Assembly (NCBI GenBank): GCA_002245135.1
Contig: NGBS01000303.1
Location: 62,001 to 126,000, forward strand
DNA: 64,000 nt
Direction: 5' to 3'
Source: Proteromonas lacertae
Lineage: Eukaryota; Sar; Bigyra; Opalinata; Proteromonadidae
The notes below the pieces were generated by a model. That model made no database searches. It was not told the DNA's origin and saw only the letters and a program-made list of their open reading frames with translations. Position 1 is the stretch's first letter. Each line of letters opens with the position of its first letter. The translations under genes were made by a program, and so were the position numbers. This document shows positions 24,958-34,499 of this stretch, one piece after another.

Positions 24958-25244
24958 TAATTTAATCAATGAAGTAAAATATCGTAAAAACTATGGTTAA
25001 ATAACAATGAATAGTATATAAATTTATAATTCTGTTAATGATGATGTTTTATTTTTATTTGTTTGTGTTGAAGAAAAAAGTCAAAATACATTTGAACAAA
25101 CCTAAAGTTTGAATTCAAATTTATCGTTTTATTTTTAAGTTTAAGCTCTTTTATAAGAGTTTGTGTTGTAATTTATATATTTATATATTCATTTTATCCA
25201 ATCTATCTCATAACCCCTTTTAATTATAATTTTTATTGATTACA

Positions 25245-27008
25245 ATGCCAAAAAGACCTTGCTGTTTCTTAGAAGTTACAATAGATGGTGTAATAATTGG
25301 GAGATTGGTCATTCAATTATTCTCAGATATTGTTCCACAAACTTGTGAAAATTTTAGATGTCTTTGTACTGGTGAAAGAGGAGAAGGTAAAAAATGTACA
25401 TTATGCTATAAAGGTAGTACTTTTCATAGAGTAATCCCAGGATTCATGTGTCAAGGAGGTGATATAGTAAAAGGAGATGGTACAGGAGGAGAATCAATAT
25501 ATGGTAAAACATTTAACGATGAAAATTTCAAATTACATCATAAACGAGCTGGTTTAGTCTCAATGGCAAATGCTGGTCATGATACTAACGGAAGTCAATT
25601 TTTCATCACATTCAATAGAGCCTCATGGTTAGATGGTAAACATGTCGTATTTGGTGAACTGATAGCAGGATTTGATGTATTAAAAGAAATAGAAACCCGA
25701 GGTACAAGTAGTGGTATAACAAAACATGAAATATTGATATCAGATTGTGGACAAATATTAGATTCAGGCGTAGAAATGAAATATGATGAAGTAGAAACAA
25801 TGGACGAAACTATACGAAGGTTATTTATTGAATTAAATCCAGATAATAGGAATAAAATAGATCAAGCAGTAGCTGATGAAGAATATCGAAATAAAAATAA
25901 AGCAAACAATGATAATAATGGTGAAGAAAATGAAGACGAAGTGAATTCATTAGAAGATAGTGCAATATTAACAATACCTGTTGATGAATTACCACGATTA
26001 ATAAAGAAAATTGGTGCTTGTGTAACATTGGAACAAATAAATGAAATGGTCGAACAATTAGATCCAGATAGTAGAGGTGAAATAGAATGTGAATCATTTA
26101 TAGAATATTGGAAGAATCGAGATGTGGTTTTTCAACCTACAAAACCTCCAGAATTAATAGAACAACGAAGAAATGTAAAAGCTGCTGAACAAGATGCTTT
26201 ATTGCTGCAAAATAGAATTGCTTTGTTAAAGACAGAAGAAGAAAAAGCTTGGAAAAGAATTGATGCAGCGAAGAAGAAAGTAGAAGAATTAAATAAAATA
26301 AAAGCTGAATATGATGAAAAACAAAGAAGAAAGGACGAATTAGAAAAACAAAAATATAGAGAATTAATGATAAATCAAGATAAAAATTATTTACAAAAAG
26401 AAATGTCTAGAAAAGCAAGAATGGAAGCCCAAAGGCAATTGGCTGAAGAAAGGCAAAGACAAGTGGATGAATTAAGAAGATTAAAGACAGAAATGTCAAT
26501 TCAAAGACATAAAGAGAGAGAAGAATTAGAATCTAAATTACATTCAAGTGCTGCTATGATAAAAGAACAAGAAAAAGAACAAAGAAAGAAGAGAGAAGAA
26601 GAAGAAAGGAAGAGAAAAGAGGAGAATAGAAGAAGACACCAAGAGATTATAGAAAAAGAGAAAATGAAACATCAACAATTAGAAACAACCGTAAAAACAC
26701 TAGAACAAGAAGAACAAGATATGATAAAAAGACTTCAAAAAGCTCAGAAGTATCAGAAAGAAGCATATACTCAATTACAACAGACAATTGAAGTTACTCA
26801 AGGTTATAAAGGTTCTACAACTGTTAGTGGAATTAGTACTCCTGTTTCAAGAATGTCAGTAGCGAAAAGTATGAGTCCTTTCATCACCCAATTCACAAAT
26901 GGAATAAAAAATAATAATAATAACTCATTAATTAGACTTAGAAATAATAATAATAATAAAATCTCTCTATTATTCTTCTACTTTTACTTTTTTGGGTTCT
27001 TCAACTAA
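25245..27008 (+). CDS. Cyclophilin with EF-hand-like region and coiled coil
   Basis: The ATG at 25245 gives [15 protein letters not shown]. Residues 1-172 are a full cyclophilin peptidyl-prolyl isomerase: [23 protein letters not shown] and [12 protein letters not shown] contain the catalytic Arg, the Phe/Met/Gln pocket and the Trp linked to cyclosporin sensitivity. Residues about 190-290 resemble a degenerate EF-hand pair ([21 protein letters not shown]). Residues 320-500 form a Glu/Lys/Arg-rich coiled coil. The fusion suggests a scaffolded foldase, perhaps cytoskeletal or nuclear. The last 20 residues ([13 protein letters not shown]) are odd and come from sequence overlapping the convergent gene on the other strand, so the true 3' end may differ. 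Confidence 0.85.
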   Translation: MPKRPCCFLEVTIDGVIIGRLVIQLFSDIVPQTCENFRCLCTGERGEGKKCTLCYKGSTFHRVIPGFMCQGGDIVKGDGTGGESIYGKTFNDENFKLHHKRAGLVSMANAGHDTNGSQFFITFNRASWLDGKHVVFGELIAGFDVLKEIETRGTSSGITKHEILISDCGQILDSGVEMKYDEVETMDETIRRLFIELNPDNRNKIDQAVADEEYRNKNKANNDNNGEENEDEVNSLEDSAILTIPVDELPRLIKKIGACVTLEQINEMVEQLDPDSRGEIECESFIEYWKNRDVVFQPTKPPELIEQRRNVKAAEQDALLLQNRIALLKTEEEKAWKRIDAAKKKVEELNKIKAEYDEKQRRKDELEKQKYRELMINQDKNYLQKEMSRKARMEAQRQLAEERQRQVDELRRLKTEMSIQRHKEREELESKLHSSAAMIKEQEKEQRKKREEEERKRKEENRRRHQEIIEKEKMKHQQLETTVKTLEQEEQDMIKRLQKAQKYQKEAYTQLQQTIEVTQGYKGSTTVSGISTPVSRMSVAKSMSPFITQFTNGIKNNNNNSLIRLRNNNNNKISLLFFYFYFFGFFN

Positions 27009-27565
27009 AGAATCTTCTAATTTACGTTTCTCCGGTGTAGAGCTTTCTTTAGTATTATCATTGCTCTCAGTAAGTAATGGAGTTGATTTTACACTGTCTG
27101 GAGACTCCTTTTCTTTCAAATCTTCTTCAGTTTTCTCATTTGGAGTATCAACCTTAGATTCTTCAGTTGTCTCATGTGTAACAGGTGTTATAGTAGATGT
27201 AGTAGATTCGTTTTCAGATGTTGGCTTACTTTCATCGATCTTTGAATCCTCAGAAGTAGCTGCAGTTTTGGGTTTATCTTCTGCAGTATCAGCTTTATCC
27301 TCAGCTGTTGATGACTTTACCTCAGGATTAGCTTCAACTTTAGATGATTTTGATGAAGATTCTTCTGTATTTTGTTGTGCTTGTGATTCCTTAGCTTCTA
27401 CAGCGGTGGATGGAGCAGCTTCAGCTGGCTTTGGTTCGCTCTCTACTTTTGGAGGTAATGATTCTGCAATGGCGGTAGTCTAAATAACTCTATAAATAGT
27501 ATAAATACATCAAGTGGTTCAGTATTAACAGCTTCTGGTGTGATTTGTTCTTGGGCAGTTGACAT
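26970..27565 (-). CDS. Acidic Ser/Thr/Glu-rich nuclear-type protein
   Basis: Two exons (27565-27509 and 27479-26970), with a 29-nt intron, give 188 residues starting [19 protein letters not shown]. The protein is low complexity, rich in Glu, Ser, Thr, Lys, Ala and Pro, with a tail containing basic clusters ([18 protein letters not shown]) that may be nuclear signals. It has no recognisable domain. Codon use is less AT-biased than its neighbours, often seen in well-expressed genes. The plus-strand frame over the same bases is open but gives an unlikely Ser/Val protein and is a shadow. The stop overlaps the cyclophilin gene's predicted 3' end by 39 bases, tail to tail. Confidence 0.7.
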
Positions 27566-27729
27566 ATTATAAGAGTTTTAAAAGTTTATGAAATATTGAA
27601 AGAAAAGTGCTAATGGTGATTTTGGCGGGTTTTTAATTCAAATAATTAACCAATGATCTTGTAGGATCAAATCTATGTTTTAGCCAATAGAAATGCACCA
27701 TTTCGGTTTTTTGGCTGAAAGTTGTGAAT

Positions 27730-28807
27730 ATGTCTTCGTTGAATTGTTGTGGAATTTCATTAGTATATAATGATACAATTGCATCACCGGTGAAAATTCT
27801 CGTTAACAATGAAGAGATCAGCTCAAAATCACCTTTTTATTCCACATTGGTTTTCAAATGGTTATTATATATTAGTTTAATTTTTTAGGCTAAAGAATAA
27901 CCCAAATGATGAGGATGTGCACGAGTTGAAGTGGATTAAAGGATCAACGTACTTCCCTACGCTGGATGATGTGGGATGTAGTATTATTGTTGAAATTAAA
28001 GATGCTTTAAAGAGATTCTATAATCATACTCTGATATTACAGACTACAATCCTTGAATTAGGTAACTATTAGAATTTATCCTGATCTGTAGATCCCCAAC
28101 TAAAATTTGATTATCATATATACGACAAATTCGGTTTAGCCAATTTCTGTGTAACTATATCATCCATAAAATGCAAATACAAACCACCTCTCATTAATCC
28201 CTCAAATATAAAATCAACTCTTCTTATAACACCAGAATTTCTTAAATTTGATACATCTTCACTTCATCTATGTGATAATTCCATACCTCCCCTTCTATTA
28301 ATCCCTATAACTGATGATTTAAAGATAAAATACACACACTCAAATACCAACTGTTTAATTGTTGTTACACAAAATAAAACCATCAAATTCTTCACTAATA
28401 CACTATATAATAGTAATATAATAGTCTATATAATTCGAAAAACACAGCAAAATGATATGAAAATGATTCATTGTAATATAGAAAGTATAACAAGCAGTAA
28501 TATAAATGAAAGTTATTTTTATACTATTTTACAAATCATTGAAGATGAATATAAAGCTAATTTGTCTATTATAAGGAATGAAATTATAAAGAAAGATGAA
28601 ATAATTGATGAATTAAAGAATGAAATGGTTAAATATATGAATCAAAACTTGAAACAAAATAAAAAGATAAAAGAATATGATAACACCCATAAAATCAATG
28701 AATTGAAGAGTATTATCAACTCATTAACTGGAGAACTGGTAAAGAAAGATAAAATCATTGAAAAACTCACATTTTCAAGTCTAATTGAAAGATCTCTCAG
28801 TTTATAA
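27730..28807 (+). CDS. AIR9-like domain and coiled-coil protein
   Basis: Three exons (27730-27860, 27889-28061, 28092-28807) give 339 residues. The N-terminal 100 residues carry the pattern KWLKN...KWIKGSTYFPTLDDVGCSIIVEI, resembling the immunoglobulin-like AIR9 repeat (Trp, then Tyr-x-Pro-T-x-DDVG), known in microtubule-associated proteins of plants and protists. A beta-rich region follows (FGLANFCVTISSIKCK...KIKYTHSNTNCLIV). The C terminus is a coiled coil (IRNEIIKKDEIIDELKNEM). A cytoskeletal or ciliary role is conceivable but not shown. It starts 164 bases from the divergent acidic-protein gene. Confidence 0.65.
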
Positions 28808-28871
28808 CTAATTATTACCCTTAATTAATATATAATAGAAAAAAACAAAAAGATTAAAAACATTTATTTTT

Positions 28872-29466
28872 CTATTGTTTGTTATTAGCATAATAATCTG
28901 CTGAATCAAACCTATTATTCTTACCTGCTGCCATCTTCTTTGCCAATAATGCTTTAGCACCAGAGCCAGTTCCCATTCCTGCATATTTTGGCTTAGCTTT
29001 TGGTTCTTCTACAATTCCTTCAGTTTTTGGTTCTCCAGCCTCAGTTGGTTCATCTTTCTTTGATGTTTCTTTCTTTGGTTCATTTTCTGCTTTAGAGTAA
29101 TAATCAGCTGAATCAAATCTGTTATTTTTTGCTGCTGCTAATTTTTTAGCTAATAAAGCTTTTGCTCCTGAACCTTTACATAAACCAGCATAATTTGGTT
29201 TTGGTTTATCTTCCTCTGGTGCAGTTGCTGGAGCTAGGTTTTCTGGTGGTAAGGGAATTTCAACCATATGCTGTTGATTTTTTGCTTCGAGTGCAGCTTT
29301 GCTTCTTGGTGATAAACTGACTGAATCATTACCTGCTTCTATTGGTTCACTAGTAAATCCTGCAACACCACAGTTTATGGCTCTTTTACTATTTGGTGTT
29401 AATACTCCACTCATTTCTTCATCACTAGAATGATCTATAAAATAATAAAGCTTTGGCAATACCCAT
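28872..29466 (-). CDS. Tandem endosulfine (ENSA/ARPP19/Igo)-like protein
   Basis: A 4-base first exon (29466-29463, ATGG) is joined by a 28-nt intron to exon 2 (29434-28872), giving MDHSSDEEMSGVLTPNSKRA. Two copies of an endosulfine-like module are present: KPNYAGLCKGSGAKALLAKK with NNRFDSADYYSK, and KPKYAGMGTGSGAKALLAKK with NNRFDSADYYANN. Endosulfines carry K-x-KY, a Leu/Lys helix and the FDSGDY phosphosite targeted by Greatwall/Rim15; once phosphorylated they inhibit PP2A-B55 and control mitosis or quiescence. Here the Gly of FDSGDY is Ala in both copies. Animal and yeast proteins have one module. Without the splice the only in-frame start is a TTG. Confidence 0.72.
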
Positions 29467-29915
29467 AATTTAGAAATATAAAAATATGATTAATAAAATT
29501 ATAGTCGTTGAAGTCAGTTTGATTTAATAATTCAATAATGTAAGTGTATATACTCATTGGAAATTGTTGTTCTATATCACATTTTGTTATTCAATTAAAA
29601 TGCATAAAAATAAACTCTTTTGTTAAATTTCTATAGATTTAAGCATTTCTTACAATTTATACAACATATTTTATATATATTACACTTATCAATGTAAATA
29701 TCTTATAAAATTCATTATAGAAGTTCAAAAAATAATCCATGTCTTTTGTATCTTATATTTCTTATTAGATAAGATTGGAGTATTAACTCCCCTCTTCATG
29801 TGTTCTGTTATATATGAGGAATGTAAAATACCAAATACAAATTTTGATTCAAGCCTTTTTTGTAGGTTTGTCGTTATAAGTTTTTTTTTTGGTTATCTTA
29901 TGTTATTATAAGTCG
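29467..29915. other. Divergent intergenic region
   Basis: About 450 bases between the endosulfine-like gene (minus) and the first STK32-like kinase (plus). AT-rich. I looked for tRNA and spliceosomal snRNA features and found none. It presumably carries both promoters. Confidence 0.4.
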
Positions 29916-31731
29916 ATGGGATGTTTATTTTCTGAGATGTATAATATCTAATTTATTTTTAGAGAATTAACTGATATACCTTTTGATCCGAGTGTTGTGA
30001 GTCTGGCTCACTTTGAGATACAAAGAGTCCTTGGAAAAGGAGGTTTTGGTAAAGTATAATTTTTATAATCTATTCGTAAGGTTAACGCTGTAATGAAACT
30101 AACAAATCCTAACAAAGGTCGTTGGTTTGCTATGAAAACAATACAGAAACACTTATTAGTAAAATCTAAAAATAGAGAAAAATTACGTAATAACATATTT
30201 GCAGAAAGAAATATATTAGCTACAATTCATCACCCATTTATTTGTAACATTCATTGTATCACTTAATCACTTTACATATACTATGAATAGATGCCTTTCA
30301 AGATGAAGTCTTTTTATATTTAATTATGGATGTTGCTTTAGGAGGTGATCTATTGTATCAATTACAAAAAACAGTGGAAGGATTTCCAGAGGAAAGGGCA
30401 AAATTTTATATAGCGCAATCAATAATAGCCTTAGAATACTTACACAATCTTCAAATTCTTCATCGTGATATAAAGCCAGCTAATATGTTGATGGATGAAT
30501 GTGGATATATAAAATTAAGTGATTTTGGTTTGTCCCGTAAATTGTTAAATGGTATTTGTACAGAAGGAGGAGGAACAAATATCCTTTTTTAATTTTTAAA
30601 TTTTTCAAAATTTATTTTTTCTTTAATTTTAATTGTTTAAGAACATATATTGCTCCTGAGTTATATAGAAGTCACAACCATCTACATGGAATGCCAGCAG
30701 ATTGGTTCAGTATTGGAGTAACACTATTTGAATTCCTAACACAAAAACGACCATTCAATGAAGAAACAATAAAAAAGAAGAAATATGAAAGTGAGCGAAG
30801 ATGTCGACATAAAAAGAAATATTTAAAATACTGGAAATTCAAAGGATGTGATCATGTTAGTGATAATTGTAAATTATTTATTCAAAGTCTATTAATATTT
30901 AACCCTGAATATCGATTAGGAACTAAAAGTATAGATGAAATTAAAAAACATCCTTGGTTTGATGGGTTTGACTGGAATGGTCTCTTAGAGTTTAACTATT
31001 CGAATGTTCCATTTGTCCCTGATCTGAGTAAAGCGAATGTGAATGGAAATGCTGATATTGATGCTTGTTTAGATAGTTCTAATGCAGAACCAATTCCAGC
31101 ACATTTACAAGCGATGTTTAATGGATATGAATTTAATACTGAGATAAAACCAGATGAGCAAGATTTAACATTTGTACCAAAATCAAAGAAAGAAAAGGAA
31201 AAACAAATGAAACAGAGGAAAAAAACACTTGCTGCAATTGCTCCATTACATCAACCACCACCAACAGTACAGAATCCAAGTAATAATAATCCACACTTAA
31301 CTCCTCAACATACTAAGAAATCAGTAACATCAATGCATTCACGATTAGATACACTAAGAGCACATGCTCGAGATGATAAATTAGTAAGTGTATCATATTT
31401 AGGACCAACTGATTTTGAAGATGAAGATATGAACAGTGATGAAAGTACTAGAGAATTTGGAGGATTAGTAAGTGGAGAAATGGTTGATGATGATAGTGAT
31501 GATGAAAAGAGAGAAGAAGAACATAATTATGAACATGAAAGTAGTAGGAAACAGATGAAAGTAGTGATGTCTCAACCAGGTGTAGTGTGTTTAAGGACTT
31601 ATGGATCAACGAAGACGAATGATACTCATTCAACCACAAAGACTGGTAATAATGCGAGTGATTGTAGTGAGATGAATAAATTAATAAATAATGAAATAGA
31701 TGATGATTATGATGATAATACACCAGGATAG
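29916..31731 (+). CDS. STK32/YANK-like AGC protein kinase (copy 1)
   Basis: Five exons (29916-29938, 29963-30053, 30081-30255, 30291-30578, 30641-31731). The N terminus MGCLFSEI fits N-myristoylation with a palmitoylatable Cys. All kinase motifs are intact: GKGGFGKV, WFAMKTIQK (ATP Lys), [19 protein letters not shown], then GGGT/RTYIAPELY. The AGC tail PFVPDLSKANVNGNADIDACL parallels STK32 kinases, as does GGDLLYQL. The C-terminal 180 residues are Lys-rich then acidic, without a known domain. The intron before the APE motif starts ATATCC and has no GT donor. A paralogue lies at 32850-34340. STK32 substrates are poorly known. Confidence 0.88.
30579..30640 (+). other. U12-type (ATATCC) intron in STK32-like kinase 1
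   Basis: The frame stops just after GGGTN, and no GT donor exists between the DFG region and the stop. Removing ATATCCTTTTTT...TTGTTTAA restores GGGTRTYIAPELY, with the spacing expected before APE. ATATCCTTTT is the exact U12-type 5' consensus, and TTTTCTTTAAT lies about 14 nt from the end as a branch-site candidate. The inferred 3' end is AA; ends at AG or AC break the frame. Confidence 0.75.
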
Positions 31732-31879
31732 AATTTAAAAATAAAAAAAGAAATTATAATAATATACATATATATATTTATTTATTGTAAAATATATTCA
31801 TATTTATTATGTTTTATATTATTTATTTTTGTTTTTTGTTGGATATATTTTTAAAATAAAAACATAAGAAGTAATTTAC

Positions 31880-32731
31880 TTAATTTAATATTTGTTCAAC
31901 AAATATATTACATCCAAATACTTTTTGAAAATGAACTATATAACTTCTTCTATTGATGAAATTAATAAATAATATAATATGATATTATACTTTATTTCAT
32001 TCATTGTTATTTGTGGTATAATTTGTTGGATAGAACACACTTCTTTACCAACTAATCCACATGGAATAATTCTATTAAATCCACTTAAATCATTCACTAC
32101 ATTTATTGAACAACCATGGATTGTAACCCAACTAATAATCATTATAATAATATAAACATACTGATTTACATGTATTCCACATGCTGCAATCTTTTTATCA
32201 TTAACCCAAACACCTGTCATTCCTTTTATTCTATATCCTTTTATTCCGTAATCATTTAACACATTGATTATTACTTCTTCTATCTATGTCAATAATTCAT
32301 TAAAACATATTTAATACATTACGCAAGTACCAATGTAGATCTTGCTTGAAATAATGAAGATCTAGGATCGGATATACAACTAATTGACCTGGATTATGAT
32401 ATGTTACTTGACCTCCTCTTTCTATTCTGTGAATTTCGTAATTTTTGTCTGTTATATCGAATTTTACATTATCTAAAGTTGCTCCTCTTCCTAATGTGTA
32501 ACTAAATAATAAATCAACTGATAAATACACTGGTGGATGTTGAACCATTATTATTGTGTTTTGTACTTTATTTTTGAATATATCATTTTGTATACCCTTT
32601 TGCAATTTCCAAACTTCAGTGTAATTCTTTAAACCCAAATCTAATAATCTACAGTCCTTTGAAGATGAATATGTTGATGCAAATTTTCGTATTAGTTTTA
32701 CATTTTTGGATATATATCGAGAGAAACACAT
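31880..32731 (-). CDS. LIPT2: Lipoyl(octanoyl) transferase, mitochondrial
   Basis: Four exons (32731-32318, 32283-32162, 32131-31991, 31949-31880) give 248 residues. The N terminus (CFSRYISKNVKLIRKFASTY) is a basic, Ser/Arg-rich mitochondrial presequence type. Family motifs are complete: HPPVYLSVD, RGGQVTYHNPGQLVVYPILDL, the catalytic-Lys segment WVNDKKIAACGIH, WVTIHGCSINV and the catalytic-Cys segment FNRIIPCGLVG. The enzyme moves octanoyl groups from acyl carrier protein to lipoyl domains (glycine cleavage H protein, 2-oxoacid dehydrogenases). The final exon is often missed: the unspliced frame stops early at 31936, but splicing at 31950-31990 restores KRSYIVHFQKVFGCNIFVEQ. Its presence argues for mitochondria with lipoylated enzymes. 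Confidence 0.92.
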
Positions 32732-32849
32732 TATTTTTTATAAAATATTTGATAAGAGAATCAAGCCTATATATGTTTTATACTCTTTTATTTCATTATA
32801 TAACATATCACACAAAAGTATTCATACACAACAGATATAAATATAAATA

Positions 32850-34340
32850 TTAAAACTCCAAAATTACTTCATCATCATCTAAATGTTCGATAATCTTCTC
32901 AACATCAAGACTTGTTTCAGGATATTTACCATATCTACCATTCTCAATAAAATACTCAATCTCAGGAATAATCAACTCATTTTTATAACTTTTCAACTTC
33001 ATTTTCTTATGTTCCCTCCTACTAATATAAGCACCTGCATCTATCAACCTAACATTATTCAATTGCACACCTAAATCAGTTTTCGCTTTATTATTCTCCT
33101 TAACATACACATTATACTCATATCCTTTAAACAGTTCATTTTGGTTGGGCGGTAATGGTTTCAATACTTCTTCTTCTTCAAAAAATGCCCTCACATCAAA
33201 TGTACCATCACAATTTGCTCTATGAACATTTGGTTTGAATGGAATAGCTTTCCATTTTCTTTCTCTCAATGTATTCCAGTCAAAACCCTCAAAGAATGGA
33301 TGATTCTTTATTTCCTTCACATCTGTTGCTCCTAATCGATATTGTGGATTGGCTATTAACAAGCCTTGTACAAATAAACGACAATTATCACTATATTCCT
33401 CTAGACCATGTAAATGTGAGGCATTTACTTCTGTTTTTAATCTTCTCGCCTTTTCTTTCTTTTCATAAGGTAACATTTGTATAGTGTTTTTGTCATAAGG
33501 TCGACGAGTTGTTAATAACTCGTACATTGTTACACCAAGACTGAACCATTCAGCTGCAAATGTATGTGCGTGTTTTAAATTACGATATAATTCTGGAGCT
33601 GTATAACCTAGTGAAAGAATATTGAATTAAAAAAACTTTACAAATTGAAATAAAAATGAAAAAAAAAAGATATAAGTTCCTCCACCTTCTCTACATATTC
33701 CAGTTGGGACACGACGTGATAAACCAAAATCACTTAGTCGAATATATCCTTCTTCATCCATCAACATATTGTCTGGTTTTATATCTCGATGAAGAATCAT
33801 TTCTTTATGTAGATATTCTAATGCTAATATTATTTGTGCCATGTAAAACTGAGTTCTCATTTCAGTAAATGGTTTTCCTCCATTTTGTCTCAACTATTCA
33901 GTAAATTGACAATTTTATACTTGATATCTTAAATCACCTCCTAATGACAAATCCATTACAATATATAAGTTGAGTTCATCTTGGAAAGCATCTTTAAAAA
34001 AGAATAAATATTAAGATATACAATAACTGTTACAAATGAAAGGATGCTTTACAACTGCTAAAATATTTCTTTCTGCAAATACATTTGATCTAGCTTTATC
34101 AGCTTTTTTAGATGTTAGTAACAGTTGTTTATGAATTGTCTTCAGAGCGAACCACTGACCTTGATATGGCGGCGATAATTTTATAACTGCATTGACTCTT
34201 CCAAATCCTCCTCTACCTAAAATTCTTTGAACTTCAAAATGATCTAGTCCTACAATATCAGGATTGTATTTCACAGGTGGTTGTTGTCTATAATTCGGAT
34301 ATTTACTTTATATTATATACTTCCCTCCACATATACCCAT
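32850..34340 (-). CDS. STK32/YANK-like AGC protein kinase (copy 2)
   Basis: Exons 34340-34321, 34287-34022, 33991-33921, 33893-33674 and 33610-32850 give 445 residues. The first exon is only 20 bases and encodes MGICGGK, again a myristoylation/palmitoylation-type start. The kinase core is complete: [61 protein letters not shown] and the AGC tail [18 protein letters not shown], close to STK32 tails. It lacks the long C-terminal extension of copy 1. The two copies are convergent around LipB. Several introns match in position between copies (after GGKQQ/SEI, SY/YAF, GGGT), so this is an old duplication. Confidence 0.9.
33611..33673 (-). other. U12-type AT-AC intron in STK32-like kinase 2
   Basis: On the minus strand the intron begins ATATCTTTTTTTTTC and ends ATTCTTTCAC. 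Splicing gives [13 protein letters not shown], with four residues between T and APE as in AGC kinases. An AG end three bases later also keeps frame but yields GGGTCYTAPE, one residue short. It is in the same phase and codon position as the intron in copy 1. Confidence 0.75.
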
Positions 34341-34499
34341 CTCTTTAATAAAGTAAATAAACGATTGTTTATAACGTCTCTATTTTTTGAAACATTCAAA
34401 AGGCGGGTTTTCGCGTTTTCTGATTTATTGAGGCATTTATAAGATATATTGATCTAATATTATTAAATTTTAATTTATTTCAATTTATAATTTAAGATA

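Noticed and set aside
26992-27483. Plus-strand 163-residue Ser/Val-rich open frame
   Set aside because: The opposite strand gives a spliced, ATG-started acidic protein with a basic tail; the plus frame has no domain and is a shadow.
29467-29915. Possible tRNA or spliceosomal snRNA gene in the gap
   Set aside because: No cloverleaf, T-loop or snRNA core motif found by eye on either strand.
31936-31990. LipB ending at 31936 by reading through the last intron
   Set aside because: A GT-AG intron there restores the conserved C-terminal helix of the family, ending at 31880.
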